A stretch of 64,000 nucleotides of DNA from DCFW01 sp963790715 (GCA_963790715.1 CAWBPN010000016.1:1-64000), one strand, 5' to 3'. Counted from the stretch's first letter, positions 44,918 through 54,047 are shown. Notes: generated by a model not told the origin, from the sequence alone. Program-made: numbers and translations.

Positions 44918-45777
44918 ATGAGACAATTAAAGATTACCAAGAGTATCACTAACAGAGAGAGTGCCTCTTTAGACAAGTATCTTCAGGAAATCGGGCGCGA
45001 GGACCTAATCACTGTCGAAGAAGAAGTGGAACTCGCTCAGCGCATCCGCAAAGGTGACCGCGCAGCATTGGAAAAACTGACAAAAGCTAACCTGCGTTTC
45101 GTTGTATCAGTTGCAAAACAATATCAGAATCAAGGTCTGAGTTTACCCGATCTTATTAATGAAGGTAATTTAGGGCTTATTAAAGCTGCTGAAAAATTCG
45201 ATGAAACAAGAGGTTTCAAGTTTATTAGTTATGCTGTATGGTGGATTCGTCAATCTATTCTCCAGGCTTTGGCTGAACAGACTCGTATTGTTCGTTTACC
45301 GCTGAACCAGGTAGGTTCATTAAATAAAATAACAAAAGCCTTTCAAAATTCGAGCAAGAAAACGAACGACGTCCTTCACCTGAAGAATTAGCCGACGAAT
45401 TGGATATTCCGGTAGATAAGATTTCCGATACACTAAAAGTGTCTGGACGTCATATTTCGGTAGATGCACCATTTGTTGAAGGTGAAGACAATAGTTTGCT
45501 TGACGTGTTGGTCAACGATGATTCACCAATGGCAGACAAATCTCTAGTTAATGAATCTCTTCAAAAGGAAATCGACAGAGCACTTTCTACATTGACCGAA
45601 AGAGAAAAGGAAATTATCCAGATGTTTTTCGGTATTGGAACGCAAGAAATGACGTTAGAAGAAATTGGCGATAAATTTGGGTTGACACGCGAACGCGTTC
45701 GCCAGATTAAAGAAAAAGCCATCCGTAGATTAAGACAAAATTCACGTAGTAAATTGCTCAAAGCCTATTTAGGCTAA
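44918..45777 (+). CDS. rpoD: primary sigma factor RpoD, frameshifted in this sequence
   Basis: Housekeeping sigma factor (sigma-ABfr type). Codons 1-141 are in one frame: ASLDKYLQEIGREDLIT, region 2 NLRFVVSVAKQYQNQGLSLP, then GFKFISYAVWWIRQSILQAL. After the TTT at 45341-45343 the frame runs to a false stop at 45391. Reading one base back (TTT, TCA, AAA) restores AFSKFEQENERRPSPEELAD and all of regions 3-4 (TLTEREKEIIQMFFG, LEEIGDKFGLTRERVRQIKE) to 45777. One missing T would give 861 nt, that is 286 aa, exactly the usual Bacteroidota length. An essential gene is unlikely to be broken, so a sequencing or assembly deletion is the first explanation. Confidence 0.93.
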
Positions 45778-45787
45778 AAAAAATTAT

Positions 45788-45824
45788 AAAAAAGTCATCT
45801 TGCACTTGGAGGATGGCTTTTTTT
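45788..45824 (+). terminator. rpoD terminator
   Basis: AAAAAAGTCATC pairs with GATGGCTTTTTTT (with one G-T pair) and ends in a T-run. Confidence 0.8.
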
Positions 45825-45827
45825 ATA

Positions 45828-45835
45828 TACTTTTG
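45828..45835 (+). promoter_or_regulatory. -7 element of the small exported protein gene
   Basis: TACTTTTG fits TAnnTTTG, 34 bases before the ATG at 45870. Confidence 0.5.
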
Positions 45836-45869
45836 TGCATATCAATAAATAACTGATTATTAATTTAAA

Positions 45870-46322
45870 ATGAAAAAGATAACCGCAATTTTGCCTTTGG
45901 CTTTATTTATACTGCTTTCCTCATTCTCTTTTCCGAAGATTAAAATACCAAACTTCAAGAAAAGCGATAAAGTATTTGCTTTCGGCGTGGCTACATCATT
46001 CACCGATTCATTAGCATATTTTACTGCCGTTCAACAAATTGACAGCGCAAAAATATTAGAAGGACTTTTGAAACATCGTACAGAATATTGCTATCAGTTA
46101 AAAGGATATTTTGACAGTTTAAAAATACCGAATCGCGTATGTGCAGTATTCTTTTCATCAACAAAAGATGGTATAGACGATCAGTTTAAAAATGTCTCAT
46201 CACGGTTAATGAAAAGAGGAGCATATTTTCAATCAATTGATCCAAAGAACTTCCGTTTTAAGCTTGAACGCGATACTCCGGAAGAAATAGAAGCCGAAAA
46301 GGAAACAAAAAAAGCACAATAA
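45870..46322 (+). CDS. small exported protein of unknown function
   Basis: The 150-aa product has a signal peptide (KKITAILPLALFILLSSFSF). The mature part has FAFGVATSFTDSLAYFTAV, a YCYQLKGYFDSL segment, VCAVFFSSTKDG and a charged Glu/Lys tail. No known domain is recognised, though similar short proteins are widespread in Bacteroidales. It has its own promoter after the rpoD terminator, and its stop is 2 bases from the convergent fcl gene. Confidence 0.7.
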   Translation: MKKITAILPLALFILLSSFSFPKIKIPNFKKSDKVFAFGVATSFTDSLAYFTAVQQIDSAKILEGLLKHRTEYCYQLKGYFDSLKIPNRVCAVFFSSTKDGIDDQFKNVSSRLMKRGAYFQSIDPKNFRFKLERDTPEEIEAEKETKKAQ

Positions 46323-46324
46323 AA

Positions 46325-47413
46325 TTATTGTGCTAAATACCAATTATATAAACGGGTAATACCGTCATCCAGTTCTACCTTATGTTTCCAACCCAAAGCA
46401 TGAAGCTTTGACGGATCAGTCAATTTGCGAAGAGTACCATCCGGCTTTTCTGCATTCCAAACAATATCGCCATTAAATCCTATCTTATCGCAAATCTTAC
46501 CTGCTAATTGCTTAATGGTCAGTTCTTTCCCTGTACCAATATTGATGTGACAATTACGAATGTCTTTATCACCGGGTTTATAAGTATCTTTAAAATCAAC
46601 ATGTTCCATAACGAACACACATGCATCTGCCATATCCTCACTCCAAAGGAACTCACGAAGCGGAGCACCTGTTCCCCATATTTCAACACTGGCTTTGCCG
46701 TTATCTTCTTTGCTGACGCCATACTTGTTCAACTTCTCCATAATCGCATTTTCCGAAGCATTTCCATCAACTCCTTCAACAGGATAGCGATTGAAATCTT
46801 TACGAATAGCAGCCCAATCATTTGCCATCAGGCATTTGCCTAAATGTGTTTTACGAATTAAAGCAGGTAATACATGGCTGGTCTTCAAATCGAAATTATC
46901 ATTCGGGCCATATAAGTTAGTTGGCATCACAGCAATGTAATTTGTTCCATACTGAAGATTATAACTTTCACACATCTTCAATCCAGCTATTTTTGAGATG
47001 GCATACGGTTCATTTGTATATTCAAGAGGCGATGTCAACAAACATTCTTCCTTCATCGGTTGCGGCGCTTCACGAGGATAAATACAGGTACTACCCAAGA
47101 AACAAAGTTTCTTCACGCCGATACGCCATGAATTGTAAATGACATTGCATTCAATCTGCAAATTACGATAGATAAAGTCAGCACGATAAAGGCTGTTAGC
47201 AACAATGCCACCGACAAAAGCGGCGGCTAAAAACACATACTCAGGCTTTTCTTCATCAAAAAATTTAGTTACTGCGGCTTGGTCAAGTAAATCAAGCTCT
47301 TTATGTGTATGTAATACAAAATTTGTATAACCTTTTTCTTTTAAGTTTTTCAAAATAGCCGATCCTACAAGTCCGTGATGACCTGCTACAAAAATCTTAG
47401 CATTTTTTTCCAT
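46325..47413 (-). CDS. fcl: GDP-L-fucose synthase
   Basis: Epimerase/reductase that turns GDP-4-keto-6-deoxymannose into GDP-L-fucose for capsule, O-antigen or glycoprotein fucosylation. SDR fold: FVAGHHGLVGSAILKNL NAD(P) loop, catalytic GSTCIYP Ser and the YAISKIAGLKMCE Tyr-x3-Lys. About 362 aa from the ATG at 47413 (MEKNAKIF); an ATG 36 bases upstream overlaps the gmd end region and is less likely. An insert at about 220-245 is normal for Bacteroidales Fcl. Confidence 0.94.
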   Translation of the reverse strand: MEKNAKIFVAGHHGLVGSAILKNLKEKGYTNFVLHTHKELDLLDQAAVTKFFDEEKPEYVFLAAAFVGGIVANSLYRADFIYRNLQIECNVIYNSWRIGVKKLCFLGSTCIYPREAPQPMKEECLLTSPLEYTNEPYAISKIAGLKMCESYNLQYGTNYIAVMPTNLYGPNDNFDLKTSHVLPALIRKTHLGKCLMANDWAAIRKDFNRYPVEGVDGNASENAIMEKLNKYGVSKEDNGKASVEIWGTGAPLREFLWSEDMADACVFVMEHVDFKDTYKPGDKDIRNCHINIGTGKELTIKQLAGKICDKIGFNGDIVWNAEKPDGTLRKLTDPSKLHALGWKHKVELDDGITRLYNWYLAQ

Positions 47414-47432
47414 TATATTATATATTTTACAA

Positions 47433-48506
47433 TCAATGTTTATTTGCAATCAGACGTCTGACTTTATCCATATCATGTTCAACCATAATATGTACAAGTT
47501 CTTCAAACGACGTCTTAGACGGATTCCATCCTAATTGCGTACGGGCTTTTGTGGGATCGCCTAACAATTGGTCAACTTCCGAAGGACGAAAAAACTTTGG
47601 GTCAACCTCTACCAACACGCGGCCTGTTGCATCATCAATACCTTTTTCATCAACACCTTCTCCTTCCCAACGAATAGTGATGCCGGCATCTTTAAATGCC
47701 AATGTACAGAATTCACGTACAGTATGCATGTGTCCGGTTGCAATAACGAAATCCTCAGGTTTATCATACTGTAGTATTAACCACATACATTCTACATAAT
47801 CCTTTGCGTATCCCCAGTCCCGACGACTACTTAGGTTTCCCAAATAAAGCTTATCTTGTTCTCCCTGTACAATACGAGCGACAGCTAATGTAATTTTACG
47901 TGTTACGAATGTCTCACCACGTCGTTCACTTTCATGATTGAAAAGAATTCCGTTAACGGCAAACATTCCGTAAGATTCACGATAGTTTTTTGTTATCCAA
48001 AAACCGTATTGCTTGGCAACACCGTATGGAGAACGAGGATAGAACGGAGTAGTCTCTTTTTGAGGCACTTCCTGTACTTTTCCGAACAATTCAGAGGTGG
48101 AAGCCTGATATATTTTAGTTTTCTTTTCCAAGCCCAATATACGTACGGCCTCAAGCAAACGTAATGTACCTACTGCATCAGCTTCCGCCGTATATTCAGG
48201 AACATCAAAACTGACTTTAACGTGGCTTTGTGCAGCCAAATTATATATTTCATCAGGTTGAATAAGTTGGATAATCCGTACTAACGACGAACTGTCAGTC
48301 ATATCTCCATAATGCAAATTTACCAAACGCGTCTTTTTCATGTCACGTACCCATTCATCCAAATAAAGGTGTTCTATTCTACCAGTATTGAATGAAGAAG
48401 AACGGCGCATTATACCGTGAACTTCATAACCTTTGCTCAAAAGGAACTCCGCCAAGAATGATCCATCCTGACCTGTGATGCCTGTAATTATGGCCTTTTT
48501 CATCAT
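47433..48506 (-). CDS. gmd: GDP-mannose 4,6-dehydratase
   Basis: First step from GDP-mannose to GDP-L-fucose. The 357-aa SDR protein has the NADP loop TGITGQDGSFLAEFLL, the RRSSSFNTGRIEHLY substrate region, catalytic YQASTSELFG and YPRSPYGVAKQYGFW (Tyr-x3-Lys), and FVTRKITLAVARI. It starts at either of two adjacent ATGs (48506 or 48503) and is 19 bases upstream of fcl in one operon. Confidence 0.96.
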   Translation of the reverse strand: MMKKAIITGITGQDGSFLAEFLLSKGYEVHGIMRRSSSFNTGRIEHLYLDEWVRDMKKTRLVNLHYGDMTDSSSLVRIIQLIQPDEIYNLAAQSHVKVSFDVPEYTAEADAVGTLRLLEAVRILGLEKKTKIYQASTSELFGKVQEVPQKETTPFYPRSPYGVAKQYGFWITKNYRESYGMFAVNGILFNHESERRGETFVTRKITLAVARIVQGEQDKLYLGNLSSRRDWGYAKDYVECMWLILQYDKPEDFVIATGHMHTVREFCTLAFKDAGITIRWEGEGVDEKGIDDATGRVLVEVDPKFFRPSEVDQLLGDPTKARTQLGWNPSKTSFEELVHIMVEHDMDKVRRLIANKH

Positions 48507-48535
48507 ATTTACAATTTAAAGAATTTATTGTTTCA

Positions 48536-48543
48536 CAAAGTTA
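48536..48543 (-). promoter_or_regulatory. gmd-fcl promoter -7 element
   Basis: TAACTTTG on the minus strand fits TAnnTTTG, 29 bases before the gmd start. Confidence 0.5.
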
Positions 48544-48585
48544 CGACAAAAAATTCATATCTTCGCACCGATATTACAAAAATGA

Positions 48586-49518
48586 ATGATGAACAGAAGA
48601 ATAAAATACATCGATACGTTGAAAGGCTATGCCATAATAATGATAGTTTGGTGGCACGTAAAACATCCTGGTTTTGTGAATATATTTTTCAATGTACCTT
48701 TGTTCTTTTTCATTTCTGGCATGTTTTTTAAACAATATTCTTTCAAGGTCTTTCTAAAAAAGAGGTTAAGTTCACTAGTTATCCCGTTAATCGTTTTTTA
48801 TCTTATAAGTTATATATGGCGGGCTATATTTTATGCCTGTTGCTGGCATAGATTCACGGTATTCGATTACATTGGTCATCTAACTGAATTCTTCAGCATA
48901 GAAAGAGGATGCCATTATCTATATGTTGATGTACCGTTATGGTTTCTTATGTGCTTGATCTCTGTAGAATTCATATATTATTTCTTAAGCAAGTATTTAA
49001 ATCAAGCTCTTATATTGATTTTAGTAGTAATGTGCTTCATTTTCCATAAATATTTATCATTCCCGGCACCATTCATGCTTAGCCAGGCCAGTTTCGAATG
49101 GACATATTTTGCTATCGGCAACTTATTCGGCAAGTATATGATTGATGCGCTCAAATCAAATAAAGAGACATTAGTTTTAGGAGTAGTTGCCGTAATCATG
49201 TGTCTTTTCCACGCCGAGATTAAAACATACGGTGCAATAATCATCGCATTTATAATTGCATCACGTATAGGCAACTTCAGAATACTTAATCCACTTCATT
49301 TTTGCGGTGTAAATTCTTTAATAATATTCGGATTGCACAGTCCCTTCAATATCACATTCGGGCATATTATGGAAACATTCTATAACGACCACGCCCCTGT
49401 ATGGACAGGGGCGGTGGAAGCTTTTGCAAGTATTATTTGTCTTTGTCTCTTATGCGGACAAATAAATCGTCTTTTGAAATCCTTAAGTACTAAACTATTA
49501 TATAGAAATCCATCATAA
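48586..49518 (+). CDS. acyltransferase family 3 membrane protein
   Basis: The 310-aa product of the OatA/WecH type moves acetyl or other acyl groups onto surface polysaccharide. Typical start RIKYIDTLKGYAIIMIVWWH with the conserved His, VPLFFFISGMFFKQY, then about nine membrane helices. It is next to, and divergent from, the GDP-fucose genes, consistent with O-acetylation of a surface glycan; the acceptor is unknown. The start may be 48586 or one codon later. Confidence 0.85.
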   Translation: MMNRRIKYIDTLKGYAIIMIVWWHVKHPGFVNIFFNVPLFFFISGMFFKQYSFKVFLKKRLSSLVIPLIVFYLISYIWRAIFYACCWHRFTVFDYIGHLTEFFSIERGCHYLYVDVPLWFLMCLISVEFIYYFLSKYLNQALILILVVMCFIFHKYLSFPAPFMLSQASFEWTYFAIGNLFGKYMIDALKSNKETLVLGVVAVIMCLFHAEIKTYGAIIIAFIIASRIGNFRILNPLHFCGVNSLIIFGLHSPFNITFGHIMETFYNDHAPVWTGAVEAFASIICLCLLCGQINRLLKSLSTKLLYRNPS

Positions 49519-49532
49519 AGATAGCGTTATGA

Positions 49533-52109
49533 CTATAGCCATTGATGAAATCTCTTGATATATAAAACTTTTACCAACTGCGACAACAAGCAATAACCAA
49601 ACAGAATACAAATAAGAATCGGGAAATAGCTCAAAGGCAACGGCATCATCTTTAAACCGGCAGCAAATGGAGTAAACGGTAAAATAATACCTATAACCAT
49701 AATTAATGACGTCATTGCAGTTAAAGGAGCGGTTGCCCAACTTTGGATAAAAGGAACTTTACGTGTGCGGATTACATGTACAATTAATGTCTGAGTCAGT
49801 AATCCCTCAACAAACCATCCTGTCTGGAACAAGCACTGATGTTCAGGTGTATTAGCCTTGAATACAAACCACATTACAGCAAATAAAACGTAATCGAATA
49901 TGGAACTTACCGGCCCCATAATGCACATGAAACGTGAAATATCCGAAGCATCCCAAACCTTCGGTTTTGCAATGAATTCTTCATCCATTTTATCCCATGG
50001 AATAGCCGTTTGTGAAATATCATACAATAAGTTCTGTAATAATATTTGTATTGGAAGCATCGGCAAAAACGGTATGAAAATACTGGCGCCAAGCATACTG
50101 AACATATTTCCGAAATTGCTGCTTACAGCCATCTTTATATACTTAATGATATTACCGAAAGTGCGTCGACCATATATCACACCCTTGCGAAGTACCATCA
50201 AATCATTTTCAAGCAAAATAATATCTGCATTTTCCTTTGCCACATCCACTGCAGTATCTACAGAAATACCTACATCTGCATCACGCAATGCGGCGGTATC
50301 ATTAATGCCGTCTCCCATAAACCCTACAGAATGACCCATAGATTGCAACAGCTTTACGACACGAGCTTTCTGCATAGGACTAAGTTTGGCAAATATAGCC
50401 ACATCGGGAATTTGCTTGCGCAAAGCATCATCGTCCATATTATCCAAATCATTTCCCAATAAAATGTTTGTATAAGGTATGCCTACGTCACGACAAACTT
50501 TTTTAGTTACAACATCATTATCTCCGGTGAGCACTTTCACTGTCACTCCCAACTTCTGTAAAGCCTCAATAGCCGATTTAGCCGAAGGTTTGGCAGGGTC
50601 AAGGAATCCGATGAGCCCTTTGATCTTCATGTCTTTTTCATCATCGACAGAATAAGTCAAATCACGTGGTTCGAACTCCTTAGTCGCTACAGCCAACACA
50701 CGTAAACCTTCCTGATTCAACTCTTTAGCCAAATTTAAAGTACGCTGACGTTTTTCCTCATCTACAGCACAAAGGTTAAGCATTTCTTCCACTGCACCCT
50801 TGCAAATCAAAATATGCTTACCGTTTGTTTCCTTCAATATTACAGACATCCTGCGGCGTTGAAAATCAAAAGGTATTTCATCGACCTTGGTAAATGATTC
50901 TCTTACCTGTAAAGAATTTTGCAATTCAACATGATTAAGTACGGCCAAATCCAATAAGCTCTTTAATCCTGTTTGATGATAGCTATTAAGATATGCCCAT
51001 TTAAGCACTTCGTCATCGGAGTCGCCATGTGTATTCAAATACCGTTCAAGTACAACCTTATCCAAAGTGAGAGTACCTGTTTTATCTGTACAAAGTACAT
51101 CCATGGCTCCTATGTTTTGTATGGAATTAAGGCGCTTTACAATAACCTTGCGCTTACTCATGTTAACAGCACCCTTTGCAAGATTTACGGTAACAATCAT
51201 AGGCAACATCGCAGGAGTCAATCCCACAGCAACAGCAACAGCAAATAGTAAGGCATCCGTCCAATTATGTTTAGCCAATCCGTTAATCAAGAAAACAATC
51301 GGCACCATTAACATCATAAAAGTAATAAGCAAATAACTTACTTTCTTTATACCACGGTCAAAACTTGTCTCAGCGCGTTTGCCGGAAAGCGATTTACTTA
51401 ATGAACCTATATATGTGCGAGTACCAGTATTAACGGCAACGGCAACAGCCGTACCGCTGACAACGTTAGTCCCCATAAAGCATATATTTTCAAGCTCCAA
51501 AGGAGAACGTGACTCAACATCATCAATAGTAATGCCTTTCTTTTCCACAGGCAATGATTCGCCGGTCAATGTCGATTGCACGACAAACAAGTCTTTTGAT
51601 TGTATCAACCGACAGTCTGCAGGAATCATATCTCCGGCAGAAAGATAGACTACATCGCCGGGAACTATCTCCTTAATATCTATTTCCGCTTTCGGAGCAC
51701 CTTCACGTTGAATGGCTGCCGTTGTTTGCACCATCGTTTTCAACTGCTCTGCCGCGCGGCTACTTCTGAATTCCTGAAAAAAGCGCAGCAACACGCTAAT
51801 CATTATCATTACTGCCACAATAACTACCGTCTGGTAATCATTGAGAACAAGGGACACTATAGCAATAATCACTAAAATGCCGATAAAAGGATCAATAAAA
51901 GCACTTAAAAACTGCATAATCCACGAAGGAGCTTTTTCGTGGTGCACTTCATTTTTTCCTAATTCATCTTGACGTTCTTCCACTTCATCTTCAGATAAAC
52001 CGCCAATACGAGATTGTAAGATTTCAAAAATTTTGTCGCAATCACTGCTGCTAACCAACTTAAGTTTTTTTGCACTCTCATTAAAGATGTTCAAAACCCT
52101 CTTTTGCAT
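49533..52109 (-). CDS. mgtA: magnesium-translocating P-type ATPase
   Basis: P3B-type Mg2+ importer of the inner membrane, 858 aa. Visible motifs: the TGES actuator motif in STLTGESLPVEKK, the phosphorylation site VLCTDKTGTLTLDK, nucleotide-binding KGAVEEML, VLTGDND, and MGDGINDTAALRDADVG. The C-terminal cation-ATPase helices follow. The N-terminal sequence (SDCDKIFEILQSRIGGLSED) matches MgtA/MgtB. A roughly 140-base structured leader precedes it, suggesting Mg-responsive control. Confidence 0.94.
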   Translation of the reverse strand: MQKRVLNIFNESAKKLKLVSSSDCDKIFEILQSRIGGLSEDEVEERQDELGKNEVHHEKAPSWIMQFLSAFIDPFIGILVIIAIVSLVLNDYQTVVIVAVMIMISVLLRFFQEFRSSRAAEQLKTMVQTTAAIQREGAPKAEIDIKEIVPGDVVYLSAGDMIPADCRLIQSKDLFVVQSTLTGESLPVEKKGITIDDVESRSPLELENICFMGTNVVSGTAVAVAVNTGTRTYIGSLSKSLSGKRAETSFDRGIKKVSYLLITFMMLMVPIVFLINGLAKHNWTDALLFAVAVAVGLTPAMLPMIVTVNLAKGAVNMSKRKVIVKRLNSIQNIGAMDVLCTDKTGTLTLDKVVLERYLNTHGDSDDEVLKWAYLNSYHQTGLKSLLDLAVLNHVELQNSLQVRESFTKVDEIPFDFQRRRMSVILKETNGKHILICKGAVEEMLNLCAVDEEKRQRTLNLAKELNQEGLRVLAVATKEFEPRDLTYSVDDEKDMKIKGLIGFLDPAKPSAKSAIEALQKLGVTVKVLTGDNDVVTKKVCRDVGIPYTNILLGNDLDNMDDDALRKQIPDVAIFAKLSPMQKARVVKLLQSMGHSVGFMGDGINDTAALRDADVGISVDTAVDVAKENADIILLENDLMVLRKGVIYGRRTFGNIIKYIKMAVSSNFGNMFSMLGASIFIPFLPMLPIQILLQNLLYDISQTAIPWDKMDEEFIAKPKVWDASDISRFMCIMGPVSSIFDYVLFAVMWFVFKANTPEHQCLFQTGWFVEGLLTQTLIVHVIRTRKVPFIQSWATAPLTAMTSLIMVIGIILPFTPFAAGLKMMPLPLSYFPILICILFGYCLLSQLVKVLYIKRFHQWL

Positions 52110-52249
52110 AAGAATTCCTCCCTGTATTTTTTAGGTTGTAGTTATAAATATAACAAGGAGAAACGGGCACGCCCGAGCAACGCCTTGCTATCTACGATTA
52201 ATAATTTTGTTTTCCGGGCCTGCGTCCATATATTTATTTTTTATGTTTT
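52110..52249 (-). promoter_or_regulatory. structured 5' leader of mgtA
   Basis: The minus-strand RNA between the promoter and the ATG folds into a nested hairpin: GTAG/CTAC outside, CAAGG/CCTTG in the middle, and CGGGC-GT-GCCCG at the tip, plus a separate GCAGGCCCGG segment upstream that could compete for the GCCCG arm. It is GC-rich within an AT-rich intergenic region. It does not match the M-box consensus I know. A role in Mg2+ sensing is inference from position. Confidence 0.45.
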
Positions 52250-52255
52250 GCGTTA

Positions 52256-52263
52256 CAAAAGTA
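52256..52263 (-). promoter_or_regulatory. mgtA promoter -7 element
   Basis: TACTTTTG on the minus strand fits TAnnTTTG and gives a 5' leader of about 140 bases. Confidence 0.5.
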
Positions 52264-52355
52264 AGTCTTAAAAATTACCCGACAAATAAAATCTGCAAAA
52301 TAAATTGATATATTAACGATTTTCTACCATTAGTTTAGTTAACGATATTCATAAA

Positions 52356-52841
52356 TCAACAAGAAAGATATTTAGTCCAAAAATACATAGGAGGTTCACA
52401 ATCCTTAAAGCCTAAATTATGATACATACTCATAGCCACCTTGTTATCATTACGTACTTCAAGCGTCACTTTACAATATTTATTCTCTTCAGCATAATTA
52501 ATCAAATGTTTTAGTAACAATTTACCAAGTCCGTATTTACGAAAATTGTTACGTATAAAAATATCATGAACATAAAGATATGGTTTTATTTTAAACGTAG
52601 AGAAATTTACAAAGCAAGTAGAAAAGCCAACGTATTCATCATTGAAAAGAATAAAAAAACATCTGCTTGTAGGTATACCATTTAATCCTTCAATAAGCTG
52701 TTGCTTCTCCAAATCATTATGTGCTTTTTTTTCACCACCCATCGGATCTAGCATATATTCATCAAGCATTTCCGTATAAGCTTCAACTTGCTTTTGATCG
52801 TTAAAATCAAGTAATCTGTATGTTACATTATCCATATTCAT
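52356..52841 (-). CDS. GNAT-family N-acetyltransferase
   Basis: The 161-aa acetyl-CoA-dependent transferase has the GNAT core: a beta-4 strand in YLYVHDIFIRNNFR, the pyrophosphate-binding RKYGLGKLLLKHL, and VRNDNKVAMSMYHNLGF. The substrate is unknown. It is transcribed away from the nitrogenase operon and its promoter is adjacent to the anf regulatory region. Confidence 0.88.
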   Translation of the reverse strand: MNMDNVTYRLLDFNDQKQVEAYTEMLDEYMLDPMGGEKKAHNDLEKQQLIEGLNGIPTSRCFFILFNDEYVGFSTCFVNFSTFKIKPYLYVHDIFIRNNFRKYGLGKLLLKHLINYAEENKYCKVTLEVRNDNKVAMSMYHNLGFKDCEPPMYFWTKYLSC

Positions 52842-52864
52842 GTTTGTTTACATAATTTGTTGTG

Positions 52865-52872
52865 CAAAAGTA
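52865..52872 (-). promoter_or_regulatory. GNAT gene promoter -7 element
   Basis: TACTTTTG on the minus strand fits TAnnTTTG, 23 bases before the GNAT start. Confidence 0.5.
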
Positions 52873-52953
52873 TATAATTTCATTGAGAACCTTAGCTATT
52901 TGATACTTTTTTATTGACTACCTTATAAAATTGAAAAGTAAACTCTATAGTAA

Positions 52954-52969
52954 TGTTCCATATAGTACA
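52954..52969 (+). promoter_or_regulatory. NifA/AnfA-type upstream activator site 1
   Basis: TGT-TCCATATAGT-ACA is an exact TGT-N10-ACA match, centred roughly 200 bases before the predicted anfH transcription start. The 353-base region 52842-53194 holds no gene, only promoter elements. Confidence 0.55.
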
Positions 52970-53065
52970 CTATACTCCATATTGAGTACCAATATGTTCA
53001 ATTCTATTCACATTTTGCTTTCTATTTGTAAAAGACTGTTATGGATAGCATAAAAAATCATTGTA

Positions 53066-53081
53066 TGTCATTACCTGTACA
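53066..53081 (+). promoter_or_regulatory. NifA/AnfA-type upstream activator site 2
   Basis: TGT-CATTACCTGT-ACA is a second exact TGT-N10-ACA match, centred roughly 85 bases before the predicted transcription start, a standard enhancer distance. Confidence 0.6.
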
Positions 53082-53132
53082 TCAGTCACTTATAGAGTTT
53101 TTAGAATCATCACATCTCCATTATATGTTGTA

Positions 53133-53147
53133 TGGCATACTTTTTGA
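53133..53147 (+). promoter_or_regulatory. sigma-54 promoter of the anf operon
   Basis: TGGCATACTTTTTGA compared with consensus TGGCACGnnnnTTGC: the -24 GG, the spacing and TTG of the -12 box match; the final C is A. It is 47 bases upstream of anfH and downstream of two activator sites, and the window encodes a matching sigma-54 activator. Confidence 0.7.
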
Positions 53148-53194
53148 AATAGCATTTTAAGAATAGGTATGTTAAACTTTTAAAAATTGGAATT

Positions 53195-54019
53195 ATGAAA
53201 AAGATTGCATTTTATGGTAAAGGTGGTATTGGTAAGTCAACCACCCAACAAAACACAGCAGCCGCAATGGCTCATTTTCACGATCAAAAAGTATTTATTC
53301 ACGGTTGTGATCCTAAAGCCGATTCCACTCGTATGATTCTTGGTGGAATGAACCAGAAAACGATTATGGATACACTTCGTGACGAAGGAGAAGAATTTGT
53401 TACTCCGGAGAAGGTGATTACTAAAGGATATGGAGACATTCTTTGCTGTGAATCAGGTGGTCCTGAACCGGGTGTAGGATGTGCCGGTCGTGGTGTAATC
53501 ACGGCCATTGATCTAATGGAGAAGAAAGGCGCATATCCAGATGATTTAAATTATGTGTTTTATGATGTATTGGGAGACGTTGTATGCGGAGGTTTTGCCA
53601 TGCCGATCAGAGACGGGAAGGCACAAGAAGTATATATAGTGTGTTCAGGAGAAATGATGGCTGTGTATGCTGCTAATAACATTTGCAAAGGTCTTGTTAA
53701 GTATGCCAAACAAAGCGGTGTTCGTTTGGGAGGTTTGGTATGCAACAGTCGTAAAGTAGATCGCGAAAGAGAGTTCATTGAAGAATTCGCTGCAGCTATC
53801 GGGACGAAAATGATTCACTTTGTTCCTCGCGACAATATCGTTCAAAAGGCAGAATTTAACAAAAAGACTGTCATTGAATATGATGAGACCTGCAATCAAG
53901 CTAAAGAATACAGCACGTTAGCCGAGAAGATTATCAATAACGATAACTTCGTAATACCAAAACCGCTAACCATGCCACAACTTGAAGCCATGGTTGTTAA
54001 ATATGGAATTTCCGATTAA
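53195..54019 (+). CDS. anfH: nitrogenase iron protein (dinitrogenase reductase) AnfH
   Basis: ATP-dependent electron donor to the nitrogenase catalytic protein. The 274-aa homodimer subunit has the P-loop YGKGGIGKST, the 4Fe-4S ligands Cys96 (GVGCAGRGV) and Cys131 (DVVCGGFAMP), and Arg99, the residue ADP-ribosylated in some diazotrophs. On sequence alone NifH and AnfH are hard to separate; the AnfD-AnfG-AnfK partners downstream show this one serves the Fe-only enzyme. It is first gene of the operon behind the sigma-54 promoter. Confidence 0.93.
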   Translation: MKKIAFYGKGGIGKSTTQQNTAAAMAHFHDQKVFIHGCDPKADSTRMILGGMNQKTIMDTLRDEGEEFVTPEKVITKGYGDILCCESGGPEPGVGCAGRGVITAIDLMEKKGAYPDDLNYVFYDVLGDVVCGGFAMPIRDGKAQEVYIVCSGEMMAVYAANNICKGLVKYAKQSGVRLGGLVCNSRKVDREREFIEEFAAAIGTKMIHFVPRDNIVQKAEFNKKTVIEYDETCNQAKEYSTLAEKIINNDNFVIPKPLTMPQLEAMVVKYGISD

Positions 54020-54047
54020 TTAGTATAAACATTAATACCAGTATGAT

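Noticed and set aside
45341..45400. Programmed -1 frameshift in rpoD
   Set aside because: No X-XXY-YYZ slippery heptamer or downstream pseudoknot is evident at the site, and relatives encode RpoD in a single frame; a 1-nt deletion or sequencing error is simpler.
52110..52263. M-box (ykoK) magnesium riboswitch upstream of mgtA
   Set aside because: The conserved M-box core sequences cannot be found; only an unclassified hairpin is present.
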